Shown: positions 48,355 to 61,045 of the stretch, piece by piece | Position numbering within the stretch: the first letter of the stretch is position 1 | How the letters are laid out: each line of letters begins with the position of its first letter | Source of the DNA: Pseudoscleropodium purum | Lineage: Eukaryota; Streptophyta; Bryopsida; Hypnales; Brachytheciaceae | NCBI GenBank assembly: GCA_963969395.1 | Contig: OZ017804.1 | Span: 6,386,001-6,450,000, forward strand | Length of the DNA stretch: 64,000 bases | Direction: 5' to 3' | Position numbers and translations under genes: made by a program | The notes under the pieces: model-generated | What the model saw: the letters and a program-made list of their open reading frames with translations, nothing else | What the model was told of the DNA's origin: nothing | The model's database searches: none

Positions 48355-51088
48355 TCAGAGCTTGTCCTCGTAGTCTGACAACACCGGCACTTGCTCGCGC
48401 AATCCCTTTCGTCTCCGAATGCCGCTCACAATCTTGCCCGCTGGCGAGGCGGCATCCAGCGGATCACTTTCCATCATTTGCCAGTGATCGAAGACGCTCT
48501 GCGGGAACGCTTGTCCCGACGTCGCGGCACGCAACGTCGCAGCGAATCCAAACGATTCCACCACAGGCAGGTAAGCTTTGATGGAGTATAGCGGCGTCCC
48601 AGGTCTTTGCGTTTCTTCGAAAACCTCGCCGCGTCTCTGCGTAAGAACGTTGTAGATGGCACCAAGCGCCGTCTCTGGCGTTTGAATTTCCACCAAGTAG
48701 ACAGGCTCGAGGATGCGCGGTTTGGCCGCGAGCTCCGCAGCGTACAAAACGCGAGTTGTGGCGGGGATGATTTGTCGTCCCCCGCGGTGAGCAGAATCAG
48801 AGTGCACCATCACGTCACAAAGCTCGAAGGCGACGCCACGGAGAGGCTCTTTCGCCAGGACACCTTCTCTGGCGACTCCTTGGAAGGCGCCCGTGATGGA
48901 GTCTTTAATTTCCTGGAGGTTTTGCACGCCTTTGGTGATGTCGATGACGACGTTGGGGCCTGTGGTGTCGGGGCCGAAGCACCAGAGCTTCTTGGCGGTG
49001 TCTTTGTCCCAGCCGAACTCTTCGACGAGCATCTTGGAACGCTCCTTGGGGTCGGAGCTCAGGCGGCCGTCGTCGATGGCTTCTGCTAACCCTAACTCTA
49101 AGGGCCGGGCTTGGAAGTAGAGCCGGTTGTGTTTGTTCAGAGATTTGGTCATCACTGTGTGGGAGGAGCGCTCTGAGACTGTTTCCCGGAAGGAGACGAC
49201 CGGTTGCGAGACGACAATCTCCGCGCCGTTCATGTATTCGTTCTGGAGATCGTTCAAGCTAATCTCGAGGTGAAGCTCGCCGGCGCCCGCGATGACGTGT
49301 TCCCCTGTTTCTTGATCGGTGGTGGTGATGACCATAGGGTCGGACTTCGCTAAGCGCTTCAATCCTTCTACGAGCTTCGGCAAATCGGAAGGCACTTTAA
49401 CCTGGACGGCCACGCGCACCACGGGCGAGACTGAGAATTTCATAGCGCGAATGGTGTGTGCGTCGATTTCTTTCTCGTTTGTTAGGGTCGCGTTTTTCGT
49501 GATGAATTGGTCGAGTCCTACCATCGCCACTGTGTTGCCGCACGGGACGTCGTCCACGGACTCCAGGCGCCGGCCCATCCATATGACTGTTCTCTGGACT
49601 GTCTTGGTGTACAAATCCATCTTCTGCCCCGGGATGTAATTTGGTCCCATGATGCGCACTTTCAACCCCGTGGAGACTTTGCCCGAGAAGACGCGACCGA
49701 AAGCAAGGAAGCGTGTCTTGTCGGGAATCATCTTCGAGACGTAGATCATGAGAGGTCCTTCGGGGTCGCAGTTTCGAATGGCGTTCGCGTACTGGTCGTC
49801 CATCGGTCCTTCGTAGAGATTCTCAACTCTGTACTTCTGTGCTGTGGCGGGCGAAGGTAAATGGAAGATCATCATTTCAAGCAATGCTTGACTTGCTGGG
49901 AGCCACGTCTGCATCACCTTCTTCATCAAGGTTTTCCCTGTGAGCTCCACCACGTCGCTGGTCCGCAAGGAGCATTCGTAGTTCCCTAAGGTAGTTACCA
50001 CGTGGTCAATTTCGTTGTTCATGGAGCTTTTGATGAGGTCTCTAATCGGGTTGTAGACGAAGTGGACGAAGCCGCGACTACAAGTTGGCGATCCGTTGTG
50101 CTTCGTGGACCATCTTCTCGTGGCAGAGTCGAAGTAATGCTCACCCCACAGCTTCTCCATCATCTTCTTCTCGTCTACTTTGTACTTCCTCGCCCACATG
50201 CTCGCGAACGTCTTCAACGTGAACGCCCAGCCGTGCAGCCCTGCGGCGAACGCGACGTTTCCAAGTTCGGGGGAGACTTGCACATCGCCCAATAATGCGT
50301 CCTCGTAGGTCGCCGTCACCACGTTAGTGTTTTCTATCACACGCTGCATCGTTTGGTACGCTTCTTCCCCTTCCAATTGAAGCTCCAAGAACAGCCTGTC
50401 CATTTTGTTCACCACTAACACGGGCTTGATCCTTTCCGTGAGCGCTTGCCTCAGCACGGTCTCCGTCTGTACGCGGACACCCTCCACGCAGTCGACCACC
50501 ACCAACGCCCCATCGGTAATCCTGAGCGCAGCTGTGACCTCAGAGGAGAAATCGACATGGCCAGGAGAGTCTATCAAGTTGATCAAATACTCGTTGCCGT
50601 CCTTCTCTCCGTGGTAATCCTTCATCGCTTCCTCACTCATTTCGTAATAGAGCGAGATTCCGGTCGACTTGATGGTAATTCCACGCGCAGCTTCATCCGC
50701 GCGCGTGTCTGTCATGCGCATGTCTCCTGCGGCCTCTTGCGCGATGATTCCCGCAGCGGCCACCAGCGAGTCCGTCAACGTCGACTTGCCTGCAACTCTC
50801 AAGGTACCCAAAATGAATTCCCATGTTCTCAGAACTTTCAAAAAGCACAAACAAAGGGAGGAGAGTGGTTGATTTACGTACCGTGATCCACATGAGCGAT
50901 GACAGACATATTTCGGATGTTATGCTTCTTGTCCATGATCCTTCGCAACTCGGTTGCCGAGAATTTCACCTGCAAACAGATCCCAATTCTCCTCATTAGA
51001 TTCTGCTTATCAAACCAGGAAGAAATTAATACTGATGCAAACAGTTTGTGTGAAGGCATTTATCAACAGGTGAGCTGCAACGTACCAT
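48355..51088 (-). CDS. EEF2: Divergent translation elongation factor eEF2, intact
   Basis: Three coding exons: the ATG alone at 51088-51086, then 50969-50882 and 50789-48355, giving 841 residues (plant eEF2 is about 843). An intron directly after the ATG is typical of plant eEF2 genes. The product would be the GTPase that moves tRNA and mRNA on the 80S ribosome. Visible G motifs: AHVDHGKST (P-loop), [15 protein letters not shown] (switch I), [12 protein letters not shown]. Domain II carries YVSKMIP and GPNYIPG; domain III SGEH-like [15 protein letters not shown]; the C-terminus ends SDYEDKL. The diphthamide loop, canonically DAIHRGGGQ, reads DSAHRGGRQ. The target His (about 698, codon 48789-48787) remains, but Ile is Ala and the third Gly is Arg. 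Other conserved places also differ, so this looks like a fast-evolving paralog, not the main eEF2. That the window lacks the canonical gene is seen; its existence elsewhere is inferred. Confidence 0.95.
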
Positions 51089-51223
51089 TTTGATCGGGTT
51101 GAGTGGTGTATTTGCCCACCGGGCAGAGTAGAATTGTGAGAGAGCAGCAGCTGCAGACTGATGTGCAACTACAACACGAGTTCAAGAGCAGGAGATATAT
51201 GGTCCATTGTTTCGGGTTTCTAG

Positions 51224-51231
51224 TATTTATA
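51224..51231 (-). promoter_or_regulatory. TATA box of the eEF2 gene
   Basis: TATAAATA on the minus strand lies about 136 bases upstream of the ATG. A start near 51195-51200 would leave a 5' UTR of about 110 bases. Confidence 0.6.
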
Positions 51232-51649
51232 GTGGTGCTGAGGAAACATGATCATTCGCTGTGAGTTGCGAAATGAGAATCTTATCGACTTCATGCTTGG
51301 ACAACAAGCAAGGTGGTGGGTCGATGAATTGGATACATGTCGACACGCCAATGGTCTGCAGTTGGAATCAAAGGTTTGACTCTGTCAGCAATTGGCAATC
51401 AGGTGGCTACCGAAGCATGTTCGTCACAGTCGAGTCTGTTCCTAAGAAATTTCCTCTCGGTGTTCTTCTCAGACCTTGTGATGGAATATCCCTTCCCAGA
51501 ATTCCGGAAAGAGGCAACGAGAGCTTCACATGCAACAGCGATCCAAAGGGTCCGCACTCCGCACAATCTGCAGCGCCACAATAACCAATTGGAAATAGAC
51601 ATATATTTTTCAATATCACCTGGTTTCTTCTCGTTTTTTTTCACAAAAA

Positions 51650-54600
51650 ATTCGTCCCTTTGACAAGCCCCACAAAATGACCAAACAACAACAAAAATTT
51701 GTTTTAACCCCTAAATGCCCCAAGCTTGTTTTGAGCCTCTAGAAATTTGCTCTAAATTGAACAAAAAGCCAACATTTTGATAAGTTGTATCAACTTTTTT
51801 GAATTGCAAATTCAAACTAGACATGTTAGAGATCACATAGGAAGAAAAAGCACAACAATATCACTTATAAGTTGGAAGATTATAATGTTTGACCATAAGG
51901 GTGTTAAAACTATGAAAATTTTTCAATTCACTTTTCACAAGTCAAACCTAATAAGTTGGTGACCAAAAATATATGAAGTTTAAGGACCTAACATGAATAA
52001 CCCCAATCAATTTATGGCTTCTCAAAATCTACTCTACAATTTTTTTAAATGAGTTTTGAATGTGATTTTTTCTTCAAGTCCTAGTCTATTTGAGGCTCAT
52101 TTCCAAGAGCTCTCAACACTATGGGAAGTCAAGATTGCAATGGGTACCCTTGCACAAAATCTTGGATAGAAAAATCACTATCATTTATTTTCCAAATCAA
52201 ATTTTTGATGCTAAAACTAGACTTCAAGAAGAATCTTTCAAAAATATAAATTACTAAAAATAGAAACTTGGTTAGGTTTTATTTAACTTCAAAGTTTTAC
52301 AAACACCAAATTTTGGTGCCTTGGGCATTTAGGGGTTAAATACCATGATACCTAAAGAATGTCCCCACCCTTTGGTACAATAAGGTAAAACAAGATACCA
52401 GATTTAAAATGAAGGGCGAATTTGCAAAGTGCACTACTCAAAATAACTTCAATACTAAGGTTAATATATATGTGGGAGACAAAAAGAACTTGTCAATTTT
52501 CCAAAACTGGTTAACAATTAAACCCTAAAGTCCCAAGGCCTTTAGTTTGTCAAAAACAAACAAAATTGAAAATACCATTATTAATGTAAAGAGCCAATTT
52601 TTTTTTTTTTTTCATATCTAATTGTAAGATCTTGCAATAAAATAGTATGAAAAAGTATAGAAGAAACTTCAAAAACTTTGACCTCATACATTGTAAGATA
52701 TTTGGATTTTAAATGAAAAGAACATGCTTCTAAGTACCTTGACAAACTAAATTACAAGACTTTGATTCTTCTTAACATAAATGTTTTACATTTTTTATTT
52801 TGAATTAAAAAAAAATTATGTTGAAGAATTGAGTTGAAAGTCTAGTAATTTTTATTGATAGAAAAAACAAAAAAATTTATTCTTTAATAAATTGTTGAAT
52901 AGAAGTCAATGAGATAGAACTAAGGAAAACTAAATCATTAATAGTTCTAAGTAAACATGTAATTGAAACACAAAAATTTCAATGGTGAGATTGCTATAAC
53001 AAGCACAAGTAACCTTATCTAAAAAATTTGGTGAAACTATAAAAATTGAGCTCAAAAATGATTCCAATGAGTTATTTTTTCAAAAAGATGATTTGATTGC
53101 TTACACAAGAAGATGATTTGGTTGCTTGCAAAAAAAGATGCTCTATAAATTTTCCATTACATGTCCAAATGGAATGAATCAAATCTTTTCATGTAGACAA
53201 AAATATAACGTATTTGAAAAAAATTCAAATTTTTGTGGATTTTTCTTACTTCCCAAACTCACATATTTTCTAATTTGGGTGGCATAACTTTTGCTTCTCA
53301 AGTCAAGGCACTAATGAAATAAAAACTACATGTCTAGAAACCAATCTATTAATTTTCTATTTTTAAGGGAATTTTCAAAAAATCATGCCAAAAATTGATA
53401 TCATGAGAAATTACCTAAACTTTCAGATGTCTCTTAAAAAGATGCTTCAAGTAGGTCTTTAGAGGGTAAGGCAATCACACTCAATTTTGACCTAATGCAA
53501 AGCCAAACCCTCTCAATCCTTGACTAAAATGAATACTTTCTAAGCATGAGGATTTAGGATCAATTCATAATTATTTTAGTTTGGACACCATTCAAATTTT
53601 ATAATTTTATAATAAGTAACTTTAGATACACCAATGATAAATACTTTGAAAATTTGCAATTTATTCAAAGGGTGTCAAAATGTCTAATAGATTATATGCT
53701 TAGAGAATTTGAAATCTTCTTTCAATTACTGAAAAGATTTAACAATTTCTAGAATAAAAAAATATTTCATAGAAATCATACTCAAAATGATGCTCATTTG
53801 AACATTTCAAAGGCACTTACCTCATACAATAAATTCTATGCTTGACTTAATTTAGTTTGAATTGGGAAAAATATATTAGGGTAAGTTTTGCAATAGGCCA
53901 ATTTAATGTCATAGTCAAACAAGGATACTTGACTACATGAAGTTGTCCTATTAGTAAGGGTGCAAAACAATTAGTGTGATGCTAGTACATTAGTATAATG
54001 GATTTTAAAAGGAAAGATTAATGTACCCAAAATATATATTGTTGAATTTTATTTTTTATTTTTGAAACAAATAAACTAGTCATTTCACTGTAAGAACAAA
54101 CCAAGGGCAAAAATCCTTTGAACCAACTCAAATAATTCCCTTTTCGAGGAAAAAAAGTTGTTTTACAATACCAAGCAATTATATTATAGACACAAGTGTT
54201 TCGTAACTTCAACAATGTCAAAAGTGCAAATTGAAGTTGATCTCAAACATTCAAAATTTCATGAAATTGAGAATTATAAAATGAAATGAAAAACTTCAAG
54301 ACTTTGTTTTTAAGTTTTGCAATATGGGCATATGAAAATTTTTAAAATTAGGAAAATTTTGGCTTCTTTTAGCTTGATACCTATTATTCAAGACTATCAT
54401 GGTGGGCATCAATAAATAATAACCTCATTCAATAAGACAATGTGGAAATGAAAAAATCAAGCATGTTTGTAGAGACTTCTTCCTATAGACATTGAATCAC
54501 AACAATCCATGTATCCATATTGTGTGGCCTATGCTTCATTGTTTTGGACATGGTCTTTTACAATTTAACATAGATTGAATATAGGGAGTTTTGTGGCTAA

Positions 54601-55250
54601 TATATCTTTAATACAAAATGCAATGATCCAATGTAATGGTTGCCACTTGGTCACAAGTCATGTATCTAACTACCAATCCAATTGCTTGAAGATCTTATAA
54701 GAAATTGGTAATGGTGTGTTCTTGTGAAGTTAACTAAACAATGTTGTTTAGAAGAAAGGGTGCATTAGAAATGTCGGAAAGAACTTTGCCACCAATAGCA
54801 CTTCATTTGACCACGACATCAAGAAGTGGTGTGGCACTTGCTACCTCATGAAATGTGGTAGTGCAATCAAGACTCAATGCTCTACACCAACCACACCTTG
54901 AAGTCCTCGCTAAAGTTCTTCCCAATTCACTTTTCTCACTGTTGGAACTCCATGTCTTTCATTGAGTCCATAGTCAAAGTCAATCAAGTTGGTGCGAGTG
55001 TAAAATTACCCACGACAAAGGCCCTCCGTTGCTAAGCAAATGTGGGAGTGACAAGAGGAACAACACAAATTGTACCATGACAAGGTGCTAGTGTGGAGCT
55101 GCTTTTTTATGGAAAGGCACGGCAAGCCTGGAGTGGCATTGCCGAGGCTTGGTGGTGGGGCTCTAATATGGTTGCCTGGTACTGTAATGTACAAGTTCTA
55201 GGACGAAACATCGACCAGGTAACTTGCCTGTAACCTAGAAACTGAGTGGA
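51650..55250. other. AT-rich repeat spacer
   Basis: No supported gene. About 52560-53250 is a diverged copy of 23840-24420. A GC-richer patch at 54780-55220 shows no family motif in any frame and may be a worn gene fragment. Confidence 0.5.
52560..53250 (+). repeat. Dispersed AT-rich repeat related to 23840-24420
   Basis: Same-orientation diverged copy; see the entry at 23840. A pair of adjacent near-identical short units at 53090-53140 (AAGATGATTTGATTGCTTACA / AAGATGATTTGGTTGCTTGCA) adds a small local duplication. Confidence 0.5.
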
Positions 55251-55754
55251 TTCTACTCTCAGGAAGCGCCCTCAGTGAAACGGGTGAAGGTTGATGAGCC
55301 GAATGCCACGCATCCAAGCAACTCGATCTACCATGCTCGATGAAGGCTCCCCCAAGAATCGGTCTGCTTTCTGTCTACGCAATCTTAGATGGCGTTTCTC
55401 TCGATCCATGTTAAATTCTTTTAAAATGCAGCCAACTACAAGTTGACGTTTACGGTTTCTCTCCTGTCCTGGAATCTCCCCTATTTGCCTGCATTTCCAT
55501 TTCCGTTGATAATCAACTGCTCCACCCACGCACGTTCCTCTATTCCAACATCGGTGCCAATTCGCCGCACATTCAAGCTCCAGGGGAAGTACTGTCGGTG
55601 GCGATCTCGCCCTCAAGACAACGAAACTACTCTAGAAATTACTCGGAAAATTCGCAGATGTCCCAGTAATGCCACATTTCGAAGCTCCTTTCCATTTTCC
55701 CTGGTCGAGATTTGAACGTATATGGATACAGAAACCGACGAGGAAAATCAACTC

Positions 55755-55760
55755 ATATAT
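55755..55760 (+). promoter_or_regulatory. TATA box of the hydrolase gene
   Basis: TCATATATAGC lies about 170 bases before the ATG at 55930, in a GC-richer promoter that starts after the AT-rich spacer. Confidence 0.5.
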
Positions 55761-55929
55761 AGCGCACCTTCAATTCAGATAGACACACAATAAATCTGTT
55801 GTGAAATTGTGTATCGCGCATGACTTGCAATTGTCTGCATTGGACCTAGTCTGTTTTGGGATTGTGTAATATTCATTTGCTTCCAACTTGCAATTGTTTG
55901 CACTGGGAGTACCTTGCTATCCTTATAAG

Positions 55930-57615
55930 ATGCAGTTCCATTGCGTTGCTCATGCGTTCATGGTAGCGTTATTTGTCGCTGTAGTAGCAGTTCCAGTGAA
56001 TGCAACCCAGGAGCTGCACATGGTTTCCAACAAGGGCTACAAGTTGGCGTTCTACGTGACCCCAGGATGCCTTCCCGCACTGATTCTTGACGCGGGTGGG
56101 GGTAACGACGCGTCCTACTGGGATCCTCTCGTCCCCGTTCTGGCCAACAAGACGAACGGATTGATGATCGTCACGTACGATCGCGCTGGTATGGGCAGGA
56201 GCGACGAGGTTCCCGGAGCCTGGAAGCCGCAAAACGCCGTCTCCGATCTGAAGGCGGGGCTCCGGGCAATTGGGCTCACGCGCAACGTGATTCTCGTGTC
56301 GCACTCGCAAGCGGGGGAAATCGCCACTTACTTGGCGAGGTCCGCTAAGTGGGTGGCCGCAGGGGTGCTGGTCGACGCGAGCCTGCCGAACCTCTACACG
56401 GATAGTGTGGTTGCGAAACTGGTCAAGGCGCTGGAGGAGATGGTTGAAGAGATCAAGAAGAAGGTAAGGCTCGTAATATTCGCTATTTTCTGTTTCGCAA
56501 CCTGGGAGATCTTGAAGCAAAAGCTAATTCTCTCAATTTTCTGTTTCACAAGGGAGCTCTCAGTTCAAAGGTAAGTTTTATGCTTTTAGAATTCACAATT
56601 TTCTGTTTCTCGAGAGAGGCCTACGGTAGAAGCGGAAGGTAATGCTCGTAAATTTCGCAACTCTCTGTTTTACAAGGGACAGCAAGAAGCAGAAGGAAAT
56701 GTTTGTAGAATTTGTGATTTTCTGTTGGAAATGGCAAAGAATCCGAAGATTTGTGCACTTGTCCTAAACGTCAATTCCTCTCAATTGGCTCGATTCCGGC
56801 ACCTAAAAATGTGACTTAAATCTGCACAAATCTCTCAAAACTAGGACAGGCATAGAATTACACGTCAGGCCGCGCTTCTTGAAAGTGTCAAGGTCGTAGA
56901 ATACTCCAACTTCACGAAATTGACGATCCTAAATATTGTAGGAAGATTCACTAGCGCACCTCCTTTCCGCAATTACAAAATTCACCATTTTACAGAGAGA
57001 TCATCTGTGGTTCCCGAATTGGTACTCCCAATGTACAGTTCGCCAACACGGAAATTTCTGGCCCTGGGTTTCCCGGATAGACGCGTTTCCTTGATCCCTG
57101 CAAATGAGCATTCACGAAGCTTCTGGAAATTTCCTAACTAAAAAAAGCAAGGATAATCAGTTTCCATGGCTTTAATAGTTGATGAATATTGTGGTTGCAA
57201 GCCCTCGACGAAGGCGACGCGGCAGCTGATAGCGTTGGCGGCCGATTACGGCCCCGTGCACCGAGCATACCACAAAATCGCTTGGCCCAAGCGCATCCCT
57301 GCCACTGCGATCGTATCTTCGGAGACGCCCTTCCCAACAGATCCTGCGGGTGCACAGCTGTGGCGCGATGCGCAAGCGGAGTTCGTGAGCGCCGCTCGCG
57401 ACCACCGTTGGCTGATGGTCGCGGCGAATAGCTCGCACCATGTCCCCATTGATAGACCGGACGTCATCGTCAAGGCTGTGGAGGACATCCTGAAGAAGGT
57501 CAAGGTGCCTCGAATTTCTTTTGCAAGGGTGGACTTCCATGAAAACAAATTTCAAGTTTTCAAGAATCGGAATCGTTTTCATGGACTTTCGTATGATGTT
57601 TACACTTGTATGTGA
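55930..57615 (+). CDS. Secreted alpha/beta-fold hydrolase
   Basis: Exon 1 (55930-56463, 178 residues, phase 0) starts MQFHC with a hydrophobic stretch ending VPVNA, a likely signal peptide. It then shows the hydrolase core: DAGGGND (oxyanion region), TYDRAGMGRSD, and the nucleophile elbow VSHSQAGE with Ser126. The last exon (57202-57615) holds the C-terminal part with the catalytic His in NSSHHVPIDRPDVIV, and runs to TGA. An 18-base exon at 56553-56570 (GALSSK) between good splice sites keeps phase, giving 321 residues in this model; direct splicing of exon 1 to the last exon also keeps the frame. The substrate is unknown. The last acceptor (GGTTGCAAG|CCC) is weak and the tail beyond KKVK is not family-like, so the C-terminal end is uncertain. 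Coding parts are much GC-richer than both flanks. Confidence 0.8.
56464..56750 (+). repeat. Tandem exon-intron-like units inside the hydrolase gene
   Basis: Four to five degenerate units of about 45-68 bases follow one another. Each has TTTTCTGTTT or CTCTCTGTTT, then an AAG or GAG acceptor-like site, a short purine-rich piece ending AAG, and often GTAA. Examples of the short pieces are GGAGCTCTCAGTTCAAAG at 56553-56570, AGGCCTACGGTAGAAGCGGAAG near 56619-56640 and GGACAGCAAGAAGCAGAAG near 56678-56696. Confidence 0.65.
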
Positions 57616-59939
57616 GTAAGGAGAAATTACATTTTAGATGGAGAGACCTTTGTCTTTGTTTTCAAACTGCAAGCAATCAATAAGTTCAAATCATGGTCTA
57701 AGATTATCCTAAACTACAGGATGATGGCAGAAAGGTACCCAAAACCAAATGGTGTGGTTGCACATTCAATAGCAGGCAGTGACAAGTGGTTTACCTAAAT
57801 CCAATGTTAAAATTAGTTTACCGGAAGTTGGAAACTTTCATCCACTTTTTTATGGGCTTGTCAATATAATTTTTCTAACCAACTATTCCAATTCTTGTCT
57901 TGCAAATTTTACACACTTTCATGTAGAATTACAAAAAACTTTTGTCTTTCCTATAAAGTTTGGTCAATTCAAGTACATGGAAGTCTAACCTAACTACACC
58001 TAATTGCATTTGAATAAACAATTGAGCATTATTTCTATAATTAAAATGCCTAATTATTTTGTTGGATTTAACTAGCTATTGGAAGTCAAAAAATATATAT
58101 TGATTCTTTTTTATGCATTTATTGAACTCCAAATGAACAAAGTAGAAATTTTTTAAGTGTTGAAAATAGATGTTTTTAAAACCAACCTTAAACTCTTATG
58201 AATAGAAGGAATACATTTTAAGTAGAAATCTATAGAAGTCAGTTATAGAAATGGATCGAAATTGGGTGCACTTATCTTAATTAAGGTAGAGGTTCATAAA
58301 GTGACCATTTATAAGTTGATTTTTAATTTTAGGATTTTGATTTTTTTAAATATCAATTTCTAGATAAATTTTCCTTGAAAAAAAATAAAATAGATATCTA
58401 TCAAACTATTACAAGTCATTTTATTTATTTTTAGACCTTTATGAAATTAGTTAAGAACTTTGAAGTTGAAAATACATAGATGCACTAAATGTGTCCAACC
58501 CCTAACTAAGCATTATTCCTATTATTAAGTTCTTTTATTTTTTTAGTTGGATCTTATTCAAAGTAAGTTGAAAGAATATTCTAAATTTTCTTCTTATGAA
58601 TGTTTTTAGACACTATATGAATAACCTATGAGTTTTCAAGTTGTTGGATATAGGTGTATTTTACATGCTTGAATTATTCATCTCTTCAAATTCCTATATG
58701 GACAATTCATGGGACAAGTATGAAAAAACTTGTTTTGACCTACCCAATATCCTTTCATCATATGCACTCCTTCTACCTACAACCAAATTGATACTTGGCT
58801 TGATGTTCACCTTTGTTGTACTCACCCTCAAATCAAAGCTTATGAATTCAAAGATACAACAAAGCGGTATAAGAACTTTATAAACTTGTGCTCACATATA
58901 ATGCATCATGATTCATGATGTCTTTTACTCAAGAACACATCCACTTTTGAAGACAAACCAATGGAATAAAAAAATCCCATACTCATTGTATCCTTGTATT
59001 TTGAGAACCTTGAAGAGTGCATTTGTAAAGCTAGATTATCTCCAAATATTCTATATAGCCAACATATATCCCTTTAAGAAGATGGCACTTTCAAGAAGAA
59101 AAATCATAGAAATTTTTTCTAAGTTGGAGAATTAGAAAAGTACAAAATCTCAAGAAAATAGATACCTTGACATTTAAATTTGTAAAAAATAGTAAGAACA
59201 ATTTACAAAGAAATTAAAAAATTGACCATTTGTGAGGACTTGATGGTGAAAAGATTTCATCAATAGAATGAGCTTGAAACATCCATCTTTAATGTTTACA
59301 AATGTGCATGCTAAAGAACACTAATTGTATGAAGGTAGAAGACATAAAATAACCTATTTTCAGACATTTTTTTTTATATAGAAACATGCCCACTTGCTAT
59401 AGAAATAGACCACAAAATTTTTAGTTTTAGATTATTAATCCCTAAAAGACCAGAAAGCCTACTTTGAAAACTTGGGTAGGCTCTATTGGCTTTATAATTT
59501 GGAAATTCTATATAAATTTTTTAATATGGATGCTATTTATCATAATCTATGTGCAAAGATTTATTTCAAATCATTCTAATATATATTGCAAAAGTTAAAA
59601 GTTTGTATTTATTTCAATATCAAATTGGTCAACAAAAAATATAATCAAAAAAATTATAAATTATTTTTTGGGGATAGTAAATTTGTATTGATTAATAATT
59701 ATTTAAAAAAATTGAACCATTCAATCCCAAATAATGGAGTAAAAGTTATGAAGAGTTTTATTTTGCAAGCAATGAAGATAGAAAAAATATACAAAGTTGT
59801 TTTTTGCTCTGTTGCTTACATTTTTGAAAATGTTCAAATTAAAATTAACCCCAAAATGCTTAAACTACATTTTTCAACAACAGAGCACTTTGAGGCAACT
59901 CAATACAAATGAAATTTTCACTTTTTTTTGTTGAAATTT

Positions 59940-60720
59940 TCACACAACATGTGCATTAGCAATAGCTTCAAGGCCCAACAATTTCCATAACTTTTTAATA
60001 CTTAGTAAGCAACTCAAGCAACTCAAAGAAATCATTTTTTAAGAAATAAAAGTTTGAAATTGTTTTCTAAGATCTTTCTAGACATAAGAAACTTTGACAC
60101 ATTTCATTTTAACTAATGAGATGAAAGTTATGAGGAGTTTTAATTTGCATGTAGGAATAGAATCTCTATTCTAAAAGAAACTTTGAAGTCCTTTATTTTA
60201 CTCAATTTTCAATATAATTTTTGAAAAAAATAAAAGTATTGAATTTAGATTATCTATTACAACATCAAAACCATTGGATTGGCATTTTTCAATTCCATAA
60301 CTAAATTTTTAACAATTTAGTATATTAAATTAGTACTCTGCTTCTTTCTACTTATTATTTTTCTAAGCTTGAATATGAAATATTTCTCGTTTGAAATTTT
60401 TTAAATGTATTTACAACTTATTTCTTGAACATATCATAAAAAGTAGCAATTTTAGGATCTACACATTTTTGTGAAAAAAGTTTGAAAGATGAAATCTAAC
60501 CTTTTTGAGAAGAGTTGTAATTCTTTTTGAAATTGAAGCAACTCGATCTTGCAAATGGTAAGGTTTTCTATCTTGAATTTTTAGGAAAATGTACTCTAAC
60601 AAGTTAATTAAAGGATCCTATGGTTGGATTTGTTAATTTATAATTATAGATGAAGATTTTTGCATTCCTTTGGGATTAAGTACTTTGGAGCAATTTTGGG
60701 CCTTAAAACATCTTTTATCC
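59940..60720 (-). repeat. Dispersed AT-rich repeat, inverted relative to 22080-22900
   Basis: See the entry at 22080. A further partial copy in this orientation lies at about 61310-61450 (AGTCAACTAAAGTCTC..., GTTGATGAAGATTTT). Confidence 0.6.
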
Positions 60721-61045
60721 CTTAGGGTTTAAAATATAGGATATTGATTGTATACTAGAACATTTTCATCATTATCAATAACAATTCTCAATTTCTTGTA
60801 AAAGTTATTAGCATATTAGGTTTTCTTTCATTCAATGCATGCACTTTCTACTCTATAATTTTTTTAATGATGATATGAAATTTTCTTGGGTTAAATTTTT
60901 TTTACATGTTTTCAAATCATTTTCCAAGATATTGATAAAATGTAAAAGTTATAGGACATTTGAGCTATTTTCTAAAAATGTTGAATGTTTAAACTTCACC
61001 TTTTGGAAGGGCTAGAAAAACCTACAATTTGAGGTTTAGGCACAT

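Noticed and set aside
48607..49089. 160-codon plus-strand open frame
   Set aside because: Antisense shadow of the GC-rich eEF2 exon.
54780..55220. Possible gene in a GC-richer patch
   Set aside because: No long frame, no motif and no splice pattern on either strand.
59586..59912. 108-codon open frame
   Set aside because: Lys/Asn/Phe-rich AT-driven frame overlapping the edge of repeat sequence; no motif.
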